64,000 bases of DNA, taken from the NCBI GenBank assembly GCA_035439445.1, contig DAORKG010000020.1, positions 1 to 64,000 on the forward strand, in the 5' to 3' direction. The stretch comes from UBA4416 sp035439445. GTDB taxonomy: Bacteria; Bacteroidota; Bacteroidia; B-17B0; Aurantibacillaceae. This document shows positions 24,537 through 33,649 of this stretch, one piece after another. Position numbers and translations under genes: made by a program. The notes beneath the pieces are model-generated. The model was given only the letters and a program-made list of their open reading frames with translations, ran no database searches and was not told the DNA's origin. Each line of letters begins with the position of its first letter. Positions within the stretch are counted from its first letter, which is position 1.

Positions 24537-27500
24537 TTATTTTTGAATTACCAATTTCTTGATAATAGTTTGATTAGAATTTATGTTATAAAATTTAACA
24601 AAATATATCCCATCTTTTGCATCAAAAACAAATTCTGTCAAAGCATTAGCGATTGAATGTTTTCCTTCATAAATAGTTTTTCCTGCTATATCATTTACAA
24701 TCACTTCAATATCACCATCTGTTACCCCAAATGTAGCAACATGAAATAAATTAACGCCAGGATTTGGGAAAATCACAGCGTCAAAGCTATCTTCATTATC
24801 CATTGCATTGTCGTTTTGATGTGACTTAGCTAAACGTGCATTTGATTGTTCAGGGCAGTTATCAGGATATACATTATAACTATCATACATTACATTTAGC
24901 ATAACTCTTGCCTGATAAACCATTACACCATCAGTAAAAGGACAACCATATGCTAAGGTAGCCAAAGCTAAACTATCATTAGTAGTTATAGTACCCTCTG
25001 CCTGTTTGATAGCTAAATTATAAAATGATTTATAGTTTAATTCGACAATATCTGATGATGCAATAGAGGCATTCAAATTGTTAGCAGTGGTTAAATCACC
25101 GGTAACGATATTTGTTTCTATATCTGCTAAAACTTTACGATTAGTGTTTTGGCTATTAGCATAAAATGTTTGTAAAATAGATGAATTAGCCATTAATGTA
25201 GGATCTGCCTTTAATAAGCGGTATACCTGATTTTTATTAATGGTTTTTGTTTGCTGCGCATTATTTTGATAATTAATTACATCTAATGCAATTTGTTCTA
25301 ATTGATTGATTACAAAAGCAGGAGGATTACCCCCGCCATTATTTAAAACTACAGGGCAACCAATATAAAGCGGGTTACTTGTTGTAGGAACTAAATTCCC
25401 ATTATTTAAACTATATAATGTTGCTAAAAAAGGCAATGTGAATGACTGAGATGACCCATCGGGATTAAATGGACTAGCACTGTTATTATTACGAATATAC
25501 ATTTTAGAATATGTTGCATCTGAGCCAGATAAAATTCCTGTTTTAAAATTACCTGTCCAAGTTCCAGTCCATCGGTTATCTTGCGGGCTTGTTGCAGTAC
25601 CTTGTTGCCCAATAATACCATTGTTTAATAATGCAAATCCATATTTATGGTTACTCATTACATTATTATTAAACAATGTATTTGTGCAATTACCACTAAA
25701 AGCAATACCGTGATAGGTGTTGGTTGTTGTATTACAGTTTACATTAATTCTATCTGATATATTATCAACAATACCATATACTTTAGAATTAGCAGTGATA
25801 CCAAAACCAGTTACATTATTACTGTTTACTTGGCTTACATTAACATTTGCCTGAGCACCGCTTACAGCAATACCAAACTGTTGAGGAGTTGCGCTGCTTG
25901 GGTCAACCACTAACTTAATTGTATTGGAACTAATTTTGTTAGTTGACTTTTCCCAATTAACATAAGCAATACCACGATACACATCTGTGATAGTATTATT
26001 AGCCGTTTGTATAACAGAGGTTGCAGATGATGAAACAGGAATAATATTGTATGGGCTACTGATAATATCGCTCAATGCAATAGCATTTGATACATAATTG
26101 GTAGTAATAGCAGAACCACCAACTTGGGGAGAGATAATATTATTATCTACATTCACAGCACCTGCATATTGGCTACTAGATGATGTAATAGAACCTATGT
26201 TTAATAATCCAAATGTAGCATCAAGGATTACACCGTTCTCAATATTATAAATAGTGTTATTACTTACATTATATGTCTTGTAACGATTAGTAATAGATTT
26301 TACCCCATACTTTCCTTTAACATTTGGACCAGTTGTAGCGGTACTTTGTGAACTACGAATATCATTTAAGGTAATTTGATGTTCAAAGTAATTAAATGTA
26401 TTTATTGCTCTACTACAATCAACAAACTTATTTCCTTTACTAGCGCTATTATTTGTTGACGTTACTCGTAAACGGTTATTGTATGTTTCGTTTGGTGCAG
26501 TGGCGTTAATACCAATACCACCAGCTGTATTGCTTTTACCAAATGTTGCAGTGTTTTGATAAATAGTATTATATGACGTAAAGTTAGAGCCAATTAAATC
26601 CACACCTATACGTTGGTTATCAATAATATTTGTATTGCTGGCACCACCTAACACAAATTCAAAATAAGTTGGAGTTGCGCTTTGAGGATTTTGCGTAACA
26701 CCAACAGCTTTTAAACGGATAGCAGCAGATGGTTTTGAATTTGCAGGTGCAGGCGCTTTTAAAAATGCACCTAGAGTTCCTGTTTGCAAATAGGTTCCAT
26801 TATCAATTACATTATTTGTAAAAGGTGCGCCAGGATTTGTTGCTGCTGCTCCAATAGTTGATGCAGATGGGAAAGTTTGAATACCAAATGGAATATCACG
26901 ACAAGTAAAAACACAATTTGTGATACTAAAAGGATAATTTGGAACTGCTTGACTATAACTATTAATGAAAACAGAAACATCGTTACGGTTAAATGTTGAA
27001 TTTATTAAATTAAAAACATTGCCAGAGGCTTGTATATTACCTGTAACATCAACAGCTACTTTAGCATCTTCTATTAAAGAATTTGTAATAGTAAGTTGCC
27101 CCCCGTTTTGCACTTCAATTCCCTGCCACATATCTCCACAAGAATATAGATGAGAGTTTATAATACGTAAAGCTGCACCATTTGGAACAATTATTTTTAC
27201 ACCGGCAGCCATTTTAAAATCAGCATTAACAAATAATTTAGTTCCTACAATTGTAACACTATTATTAACACAAAATACACTATTTACCGCGTTTGATGTA
27301 ATTGAACCAGATGTTCCAATTGGATTACAATTTGAACAATATGTACACGGTGGACTAAGTGTAACAATAACACTAGAACTTTGTGTACCACATGAATTGG
27401 TAACTTCAAGAGTATATACAGTGGTAACTAAAGGTGAGGCAACAGGGCTTGGGCAAGTATAGCATGACAAACCAGAATTTGCTGGTAACCATTGATATGT

Positions 27501-30500
27501 GCCATTCCCTGTACCTGTTAAAGTTGTAAAACTATTTGGACAAATAGTTTGATTGATTCCTGCATTGGCATTTGGTGCACCTGTTTGTGTAACGTTAACA
27601 TTATGAGTAATTACAATAGGGTTTGTAACAAGTGGTCCACTCAATGTAGCTGTAACAACATAGGACCCTGTATTAAAAACATGTGTGATTGATGCTCCTG
27701 TTCCATTTGGGCTACCATCACCAAAATTCCATGTTACCGTATAATTTTTATAACAGTTATTAATATCAAACTGATAAGTAGGACATCCTGTAATCGTATT
27801 TACAAACGCAAAGTCGGGAGCAACAGGTAAGGGAACTTTAGAATCAACATTATTTACTAATGTATATTGGTTCTTCATATCAATAGGACTGCCAATAGCT
27901 CCAGCTGGTGTAATTAAATTAACACTTGCTTGTATAGCAATGTTTCCTGTAGCAGCATCCGGATTTGGTATTTCATTTAAAAAATCTGTTTTTATCCCAT
28001 CAATAAAATATAAATGGTTGTTTGGACCAATTTGCATAAATGATGGTTTTGTATTATAAGGTAATAAAATACCTGTATTCGAATTTGTTGCAACATCATG
28101 TTTCACTATAAAATCATTGATTACAATTCCACCTACGTACCCTAGACCTGTTGCATAAACATATTGACCATTTGGGCTAAAACTACAGCCTTGATAAGAA
28201 GACACGCCATTATAATGAGGTGTTATTAATTCATTTGATATGACACCTGTTGAGCTATTAAAATCATATAAAGCTAACTGACTACCAGATAAAGCAATTT
28301 TATTGCCAAAAGGCGAAGCTTTTAATTGATTAACATAACCTATATTACTGAAAGAGCCACCACATGATGGATAGGCATCTGGAGCATTACTACTAAAATT
28401 AGCATTAGTAATTCCGTTTTGTGTTACTAAATAAACATAAAATCTTTTATTTTGCACGCTATAGTATATAACCCAATAATCTTTCCCGTTACAATGCGGT
28501 ATAGCAGTTATAGATTCCCAAAGTATTTCATTTGAAACACATGCTGGTAAAGGCAATAAACCTTGATTAATTATTGTACTAGATGCCAAATCTATCAATG
28601 CGTATCCTCCTTGAAAGTTCATATTACTTGATAATTGACTAAGATTTGTTGGTTTGGGAGTATTGAAAATGTAATATTGATTAGGGAAACCGGGTGCAGG
28701 AAAAGTGATACTATTAGAAAAACTAATATTGAAATTTTGTCCTAAATCATTTAACAATGAAGAAGATTTATACGCACTTGGTAAAGGATTGGTATTAATT
28801 TTATTAGGACTACCACTGCTTACTTTCCAAACATCCACACCATTTGCGTAATATAAATCATTTCCAGTATTATCTGAAATAGAAACACATAGAGAATTGA
28901 TACCTGTAATAGATGTTTGAGGTGTAAATGTATTATCATTTTTTACGGGGATCCCTGAACTAAAATCTAATGATACATAATCTCCAAAATGCCAGTTTGC
29001 TTGTGAGATTTTTTCAGGGTCTAAGGTACAATCTACAACTAAAAATGAAATATTTGATGTTTGGGATGCTCCTGCCGCATCTGTTACTGTTAAACTAATA
29101 TTATATGTACCAGGTGCGCCAAAAGTTACAGACGGAGGACTAGCTGTGTTACAATTTGTACTATGATACGTTGGCAATGAACTACCTGTTATATTCCATT
29201 GCCAATCAACAGCAGCATTACCGCTTAAACAAGTTAATGTTGCAAAATTTACTGGCTGACCAACACAACCATATCCTTGCGAGGCACTAATATCAGAATT
29301 TAAAACACTTGCTGCTACACAACCAATATCACCTATTAAACCAGTAAAAATCAAATTACTGTTTGTCCATAAATTAGACCATTTAATGTTTAAACAAGCC
29401 CACATCCTTAATTTTTGGTCATTTGTAAATGTATTCCTGCAAGGATCATCTTCATAAGCCATATAATCATTTGGTAAATCTTTTATACCACAAAGAGGAA
29501 CGTATGATTCTGAACATGAATTTGGTCTGTTATTAGGATTACATTGCCCAGTAAAGCCAGACGACATAGGTGCAATATCACATATCCCATCGCCATTTAA
29601 ATCACAAGGGTCATTAGAACTTCCCGCGGCATTAGTTCCTGCACAAACTCCTGTTGGATTTTGTCCTACATTCGTGTTAGGAAAAAATGGATGCTGTAGA
29701 GATAAGAAATGACCAACCTCATGAACCAGTACTTTTCCATCTTGATTGCTAGGCCATAAATTATAAGTATTGTTTGTTAATGTATTTTCTCCAAAACATC
29801 CGGCAGACATAATTATACCTTCAGGTGTTCCAATTTGGTTACCAAAAGCATCATAAAAATAAACACCTGCCATTGGAGAGTTATTTACATATAATTGGTC
29901 AACTATCCAGATATTTAAATATTTATCTTTTGGGAACGTGTTAACACTAGCATTATTTGTTAAATTAACAAGCGCGGTTGCACTACCTTGTGTATTTATA
30001 TATACCTGAATTGCCGGATCATTAATTGTTGACACATCATATCTCATGACTCCATATTCAGTATTGTTCCCTGGATCTTGAGACCAATTTAAATTACTTG
30101 GATATGGATTTTTAGCCAAACAAAACTGAATTTTTGTATCGACACTAAATTGGCCTTGATAATTAACTTGACTTGCTGCAAAAGCTACATTTAATGCATT
30201 TATTTGAGATTGAATTTGTGCATAAGATAAGTTTGTTCCACTGCCATATGCCATGCCTGGTGTTTTAATTACATGAACAACAACTGGAATGTTATATATA
30301 GCACTATTAGTAATTAAATTATTGTTATTATTAAGATTATTTGTTGCTAAGTATTGTTTTACTTGTTTGTTAAAAGCTAATACTAAACTATCATAATTCG
30401 GGTTAGCACTTCTATAATTTTGTTCAAGTAAATGGTTACCACAAGTTGGCGTAACTGTTTGAGCAAATAGGTTACATGAAACAAAAATAAATATCCACGA

Positions 30501-30521
30501 AGTAATTAGAATGTTTTTCAT
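24537..30521 (-). CDS. T9SS-secreted M43-type (pappalysin-like) metalloprotease, multidomain, 1994 aa
   Basis: The frame opens at 30572; ATG 30521 starts the signal peptide (to about 20, FVSCNLFAQ). Residues about 70-400 are an M43 metalloprotease with H267-E268-H271-H277 (HEVGHFLSLQH) and the met-turn NDYMAY; cysteines in CAGTNAAGSSNDPCDLNGDGIC lie between. Then: a PKD-like domain (about 420-510), a propeller-like region, a second PKD (CYKNYTVTWNFGDGSPNG), an Ig-like region, a long parallel beta-helix with turns of the form 'NNTIYNIENGV', 'NNTITDVYRGIAY' (about 1130-1700), and a T9SS type A domain (VIFPNPGVNLFHV ... TIIKKLVIQK). Likely surface protease/adhesin. It heads the operon. Confidence 0.88.
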   Translation of the reverse strand: MKNILITSWIFIFVSCNLFAQTVTPTCGNHLLEQNYRSANPNYDSLVLAFNKQVKQYLATNNLNNNNNLITNSAIYNIPVVVHVIKTPGMAYGSGTNLSYAQIQSQINALNVAFAASQVNYQGQFSVDTKIQFCLAKNPYPSNLNWSQDPGNNTEYGVMRYDVSTINDPAIQVYINTQGSATALVNLTNNASVNTFPKDKYLNIWIVDQLYVNNSPMAGVYFYDAFGNQIGTPEGIIMSAGCFGENTLTNNTYNLWPSNQDGKVLVHEVGHFLSLQHPFFPNTNVGQNPTGVCAGTNAAGSSNDPCDLNGDGICDIAPMSSGFTGQCNPNNRPNSCSESYVPLCGIKDLPNDYMAYEDDPCRNTFTNDQKLRMWACLNIKWSNLWTNSNLIFTGLIGDIGCVAASVLNSDISASQGYGCVGQPVNFATLTCLSGNAAVDWQWNITGSSLPTYHSTNCNTASPPSVTFGAPGTYNISLTVTDAAGASQTSNISFLVVDCTLDPEKISQANWHFGDYVSLDFSSGIPVKNDNTFTPQTSITGINSLCVSISDNTGNDLYYANGVDVWKVSSGSPNKINTNPLPSAYKSSSLLNDLGQNFNISFSNSITFPAPGFPNQYYIFNTPKPTNLSQLSSNMNFQGGYALIDLASSTIINQGLLPLPACVSNEILWESITAIPHCNGKDYWVIYYSVQNKRFYVYLVTQNGITNANFSSNAPDAYPSCGGSFSNIGYVNQLKASPFGNKIALSGSQLALYDFNSSTGVISNELITPHYNGVSSYQGCSFSPNGQYVYATGLGYVGGIVINDFIVKHDVATNSNTGILLPYNTKPSFMQIGPNNHLYFIDGIKTDFLNEIPNPDAATGNIAIQASVNLITPAGAIGSPIDMKNQYTLVNNVDSKVPLPVAPDFAFVNTITGCPTYQFDINNCYKNYTVTWNFGDGSPNGTGASITHVFNTGSYVVTATLSGPLVTNPIVITHNVNVTQTGAPNANAGINQTICPNSFTTLTGTGNGTYQWLPANSGLSCYTCPSPVASPLVTTVYTLEVTNSCGTQSSSVIVTLSPPCTYCSNCNPIGTSGSITSNAVNSVFCVNNSVTIVGTKLFVNADFKMAAGVKIIVPNGAALRIINSHLYSCGDMWQGIEVQNGGQLTITNSLIEDAKVAVDVTGNIQASGNVFNLINSTFNRNDVSVFINSYSQAVPNYPFSITNCVFTCRDIPFGIQTFPSASTIGAAATNPGAPFTNNVIDNGTYLQTGTLGAFLKAPAPANSKPSAAIRLKAVGVTQNPQSATPTYFEFVLGGASNTNIIDNQRIGVDLIGSNFTSYNTIYQNTATFGKSNTAGGIGINATAPNETYNNRLRVTSTNNSASKGNKFVDCSRAINTFNYFEHQITLNDIRSSQSTATTGPNVKGKYGVKSITNRYKTYNVSNNTIYNIENGVILDATFGLLNIGSITSSSSQYAGAVNVDNNIISPQVGGSAITTNYVSNAIALSDIISSPYNIIPVSSSATSVIQTANNTITDVYRGIAYVNWEKSTNKISSNTIKLVVDPSSATPQQFGIAVSGAQANVNVSQVNSNNVTGFGITANSKVYGIVDNISDRINVNCNTTTNTYHGIAFSGNCTNTLFNNNVMSNHKYGFALLNNGIIGQQGTATSPQDNRWTGTWTGNFKTGILSGSDATYSKMYIRNNNSASPFNPDGSSQSFTLPFLATLYSLNNGNLVPTTSNPLYIGCPVVLNNGGGNPPAFVINQLEQIALDVINYQNNAQQTKTINKNQVYRLLKADPTLMANSSILQTFYANSQNTNRKVLADIETNIVTGDLTTANNLNASIASSDIVELNYKSFYNLAIKQAEGTITTNDSLALATLAYGCPFTDGVMVYQARVMLNVMYDSYNVYPDNCPEQSNARLAKSHQNDNAMDNEDSFDAVIFPNPGVNLFHVATFGVTDGDIEVIVNDIAGKTIYEGKHSIANALTEFVFDAKDGIYFVKFYNINSNQTIIKKLVIQK

Positions 30522-30542
30522 AACAGTCAATTTAAGTTTAAA

Positions 30543-30573
30543 CGAATATATAACTATTAATTTAAAAAGCAAA
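30543..30573 (-). promoter_or_regulatory. Promoter of the T9SS cargo operon
   Basis: On the minus strand: TTTG (30570-30573), 19 bp, then TATATTCG (30543-30550), one mismatch from TAnnTTTG. The ATG of the metalloprotease is 21 nt downstream. All seven genes to 16910 follow on the same strand with gaps of 1-46 bp. Confidence 0.65.
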
Positions 30574-30644
30574 TTTTTGTTAAAGGAAGTAATTGAATGA
30601 AGTTAAATTAATAATGTATGAGTAATATAACATTTAAAACTTGA

Positions 30645-30690
30645 GAGTGCAAAGTGCAAACCCATATATAAGGGTTTGCACTTTGCACTC
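30645..30690. repeat. Perfect 19-bp inverted repeat between the ATPase gene and the T9SS operon
   Basis: GAGTGCAAAGTGCAAACCC (30645-30663) and its exact complement (30672-30690) around an 8-nt AT loop. It lies 9 bp past the ATPase stop, on the side away from integration functions. It lacks a proper T run on either side, so it is not a standard terminator; it could be a replication-origin hairpin or a regulator-binding site. Confidence 0.75.
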
Positions 30691-30698
30691 GTGTATCT

Positions 30699-31871
30699 TT
30701 AAGTTGAATTATTTGATTTTAAAGGGTTTAAGTAGTACACAATTTCTTTATTGATAGCACGAGTGCAAAGGGTGTGGTTTACCTCATTTTGCTCTATGAC
30801 AATAGCCGTATCGGTAATTTGTTTTAGGCGGCTAACGATAGTGCGCTTGCTGCAATCCAATTCTTCAGTAAGTGCCTCTATTAGTTCTTTGCGCGACATT
30901 TCCGGTTGTAATAAATGAGCTAATAATTCGGTTGTTTCAGAAAGTGCCGCTTTTTGATTTTTCTTGTCTAAAATAGCTTGAGTTGAAAATGGGTCTGCCA
31001 TTACCAATCCTTTTTCTTCGTTTGAATATTGAACATGAAATGGGTCGTGTTTTTTTGAGCTACGGCATTTTAGAAAATTGACTTTAATTAAATCAGTGTT
31101 ATGATTTTGAGCGTCTTTCTCAAAACCGATTTGTAAAACGGTTGAAGCTTTGTTTAGAATTTCAGTACCTAAATGCCCGCGAGCTTTATCCGTATTACCC
31201 GGATTCTCATGTATTAAACACAAAAAAGTAACATCGTACCGGTTAATAGATTGGTTCATCATATCTATTAATTTCATACTGTCTTTAGTGTCATTGAAGT
31301 TGAAAACACAATCGGTTATTACATCCAGTACAATAAACAAGTGCATTGGGAACTGTTTGCGGATATGCTCGAGATAAATATTGAGCATATCAAATCGTTC
31401 TTCTCGTGCAAATTCAAGTAAAGAAATGTAGTCGAAGCCATAAGGATTATCCTGAATTGTATAACCCGCTTTTAGTTGAATTTGCTGAAGAGAATAAGGC
31501 AACTGGTCTGACAAATTTCTTTCCGTATCTACATAACAAACAGCATAACGACTTAGTAGGTTAGTTTTAAAATCTAATAAATCTCTATTACTATCGGGAG
31601 TTTTTAATAAAGCGGCGCAAATGGTTTCAGCAAGGCGTGACTTATGCACGCCTGCTTTACCTTGGATAACATTGATTGTTTTAGGAAAGAAAACCGGGTT
31701 TTCTTTTTGCCACAAAATAGGTTGTGAGAAGTTAATCGGTTTGCTTTTGTTCTCTTTTATTTTCTTTTGAGATTCGAGCAAACGAGTGAGTTTTAATTGA
31801 GGACTTTCCAGGTTCACCGTAGGTGACTTAGAAAGTCCATTTTGGGTTGATGGTGCAGGAATATCAAACAT
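30699..31871 (-). CDS. RecA-fold AAA ATPase, RepA/helicase-like, of the element
   Basis: A 390-aa cytoplasmic ATPase. Walker A is GKAGVHKSR (71-79), Walker B is the hydrophobic stretch ending at D183 (LFIVLDVITD), followed by a RecA-type ALIHEN-like segment (LCLIHENPGNTDKARGH) and a C-terminal helical wing (about 300-390, KELIEALTEELDCSKRTIVSRLKQ) that looks like a winged helix-turn-helix. Proteins of this type are common in Bacteroidota mobile elements and serve as replication initiator/helicase loaders. The Walker A carries VH where most have GS/GK, which is usual for this group. Downstream of the HTH and 128-aa genes in one transcript. Confidence 0.78.
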   Translation of the reverse strand: MFDIPAPSTQNGLSKSPTVNLESPQLKLTRLLESQKKIKENKSKPINFSQPILWQKENPVFFPKTINVIQGKAGVHKSRLAETICAALLKTPDSNRDLLDFKTNLLSRYAVCYVDTERNLSDQLPYSLQQIQLKAGYTIQDNPYGFDYISLLEFAREERFDMLNIYLEHIRKQFPMHLFIVLDVITDCVFNFNDTKDSMKLIDMMNQSINRYDVTFLCLIHENPGNTDKARGHLGTEILNKASTVLQIGFEKDAQNHNTDLIKVNFLKCRSSKKHDPFHVQYSNEEKGLVMADPFSTQAILDKKNQKAALSETTELLAHLLQPEMSRKELIEALTEELDCSKRTIVSRLKQITDTAIVIEQNEVNHTLCTRAINKEIVYYLNPLKSNNST

Positions 31872-31882
31872 GTTTTAAGTTT

Positions 31883-32269
31883 TTATTGGTAATACGATAG
31901 TGCCATGAAGTACAATTTAATTTCGCCGTTTTCGAAACGAACTGTTGCAGACCAATCTTTTGGTTTACGGTTTTGTAACTCCGTTTCTTGTTGGATGCAA
32001 CTTTCTAAACTCATGATCATCATTTTGTAGTTGGCCTCATCAAGTCTGATAAACAACTCAGACATATAAGCGTAACGCAATTTATCGAGTTGCAGTTTTT
32101 CAAACAGTTTATTTAATTGGTTTTTATCGCTGTTACTATCGCTAAATAATTTCATGTAATAATTTACATTGCTCTCTAATGTTTTAGCATCACGGGCAAG
32201 GATTGCTGAAACTTGTTGAAGCAATTCAGGCCAAGTAAGGTCGTGTAAAGTCTCGTTATATTTTTCCAT
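31883..32269 (-). CDS. Unknown 128-aa protein of the element's replication module
   Basis: Acidic/helical protein; the N-terminal half (about 5-70, WPELLQQVSAILARDAKTLES) is helical, and the C-terminus carries short strands (ATVRFENGEIKLYFMALSYYQ). No known domain is recognised. It sits between the HTH protein (12 bp upstream) and the ATPase (11 bp downstream), so it is probably part of the same operon and may assist replication or excision. Confidence 0.6.
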   Translation of the reverse strand: MEKYNETLHDLTWPELLQQVSAILARDAKTLESNVNYYMKLFSDSNSDKNQLNKLFEKLQLDKLRYAYMSELFIRLDEANYKMMIMSLESCIQQETELQNRKPKDWSATVRFENGEIKLYFMALSYYQ

Positions 32270-32281
32270 GTTCTTCCCTCC

Positions 32282-32560
32282 TTACTTTTTAAATGCTTTC
32301 ACATAATGCTTGTTTAATAATTCTTCAACGTCACCCATTTTGTAATAGATTTTGTTACCAACCTGAGAGAAAGAAATTTTGCCTTCATCTCTCCAGGTTT
32401 GTGCGGTGCGTTTTGAGATTTTCATCAAGAATAAAAATTCTTGATTGTCCACAAAAACCTCTTGTGGTTTTTTGTTTTGGTTGTCAATTTTTGTTTTGAT
32501 TTCTTCGATTGAGCCTGCCAATGTATTGAACTGCTCTTTTGATAAGATTACTGCTTCCAT
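32282..32560 (-). CDS. Excisionase-like helix-turn-helix protein
   Basis: A 92-aa DNA-binding protein. Residues 1-45 form an amphipathic helix; residues about 43-90 are a MerR/excisionase-type HTH of the HTH_17 kind (FLFLMKISKRTAQTWRDEGK, then ISFSQVGNKIYYKMGDVEELLNKH), which is typical of Bacteroidota integrative elements. It may control excision with the integrase or regulate replication. A 14-bp palindrome and GGTGAC direct repeats lie just upstream (32610-32642). Confidence 0.82.
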   Translation of the reverse strand: MEAVILSKEQFNTLAGSIEEIKTKIDNQNKKPQEVFVDNQEFLFLMKISKRTAQTWRDEGKISFSQVGNKIYYKMGDVEELLNKHYVKAFKK

Positions 32561-32609
32561 AATTGTTTGTTTTTAAATGATTATGGGGCAAAAGTGTGCA
32601 GAGAAAAAA

Positions 32610-32642
32610 GGTGACTTGGTGACGGAACAGTTCCCGGGAACT
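32610..32642. promoter_or_regulatory. Palindrome and direct repeats upstream of the HTH gene
   Basis: Two GGTGAC repeats 8 bp apart (32610-32615 and 32618-32623), then AGTTCCCGGGAACT (32629-32642), a perfect 14-bp palindrome. Position between the HTH gene and the 289-aa gene, and the type of repeats, fit an operator, or an origin bound by the ATPase. Confidence 0.6.
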
Positions 32643-32675
32643 ATTTTACATACAACATCGTGAAAATCAATGCAG

Positions 32676-33545
32676 CTATTCTAGTTTAAAACGAGAGTTC
32701 CCTTTAGGTCTTTTGTCAAAATTGGATGGTTTTAACATTGTGTAAACCGAATCAGCAGAAATTTGATTACCGTCCTTATCAATCACATTACTAGCAATAA
32801 ACTCTGATATTTCTTTTAAGGGGTTGGCTATGGCTTGTTTTTCTTGAGATAGTTGAAAAAATACGTCAACAAAGTAATTGATATTACAATTAAGTTTTAT
32901 GGGAGTGATAGCATTAGTTTTATTAGCAATAGAAACTGTTCCTTTTTTGAGGATGGATTTTTCTCTTAAAACTTCTTGTTTATTGAGTTTTTCAATCTCT
33001 AAAGAAATTTGTTCATCAAATGGAACGGAATGAGGGTTTAAAATTGCTGGGCGCTGTTGTTTGTATTCTGTTTCCACTTCACATAAATAAAATAATTTAT
33101 CCTCTACTGTATCGTATTGCTTAAGTCTTTGCTTTACTTCCTTAATATCAAATGTATTTTTTTGAGAATTATTTTGGTGTTCGATAGCATCACGCATGAC
33201 TTCAATTATCATTAAAGCTTTTTCAAATTTAACTACTTGTTCTTTTGTTGTAAATAATTCTCTATTTAGATCAATCAGCTTTTCTAATTTATTGAGCCAT
33301 ACAATAGGCTCCTGCATTTTATCACACTGGTATTGAATGAATGGTTTAATTTTTGATTTTGGTATTGTAAATAGTTTGTGAAGCAAACATTTACAATACA
33401 GTTCTAAATAAAATTTACCGCCATTTAAAAAATTTGCAGGTTGCTTCTCGTCGAATATGCAAATAGCATATTCGTGCGCATCAAATTGGGTAATATCAAC
33501 AATCGGATGCTCTATAAAAGGAGAACTAATAACAAACGTATACAT
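32676..33545 (-). CDS. Unknown 289-aa protein with a C-terminal domain common in Bacteroidota mobile elements
   Basis: Soluble, helical protein. The C-terminal region (about 235-289), QLSQEKQAIANPLKEISEFI, then DGNQISADSVYTMLKPSNFDKRPKGNSR, is a pattern I recall at the end of many Bacteroidota element-encoded proteins near integrases; its function is not known to me. The middle (about 90-150) is coiled-coil-like. It lies between the integrase terminator and the HTH gene. Confidence 0.6.
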   Translation of the reverse strand: MYTFVISSPFIEHPIVDITQFDAHEYAICIFDEKQPANFLNGGKFYLELYCKCLLHKLFTIPKSKIKPFIQYQCDKMQEPIVWLNKLEKLIDLNRELFTTKEQVVKFEKALMIIEVMRDAIEHQNNSQKNTFDIKEVKQRLKQYDTVEDKLFYLCEVETEYKQQRPAILNPHSVPFDEQISLEIEKLNKQEVLREKSILKKGTVSIANKTNAITPIKLNCNINYFVDVFFQLSQEKQAIANPLKEISEFIASNVIDKDGNQISADSVYTMLKPSNFDKRPKGNSRFKLE

Positions 33546-33552
33546 AACAAAA

Positions 33553-33590
33553 AAATAAAAACCGTTTTACTAAATTAAAGCAAAACGGTT
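33553..33590 (-). terminator. Terminator between the integrase and the 289-aa gene
   Basis: AACCGTTTT (33560-33568) and AAAACGGTT (33582-33590) pair around a 13-nt loop; the minus strand continues with a T-rich run. Confidence 0.75.
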
Positions 33591-33625
33591 AAATAAAATG
33601 TTAATGTTTATAAATATAGCATTAA

Positions 33626-33646
33626 ATTGCTATAATTTATAGCAAT
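33626..33646. repeat. Near-perfect palindrome beside the integrase stop
   Basis: ATTGCTATAA and TTATAGCAAT are exact complements around a single T. It lies 3 bp past the integrase stop codon and may act as a site for the integrase or a regulator. It shares ATAGCAAT/ATTGCTAT with the repeat at 1271-1300. Confidence 0.5.
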
Positions 33647-33649
33647 TTA

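Noticed and set aside
17442..30521. T9SS operon as resident chromosome DNA rather than cargo
   Set aside because: It lies between the two att copies, on the same side as the integrase and ATPase; without a comparison genome a tandem insertion cannot be fully excluded, but a single element is simpler.
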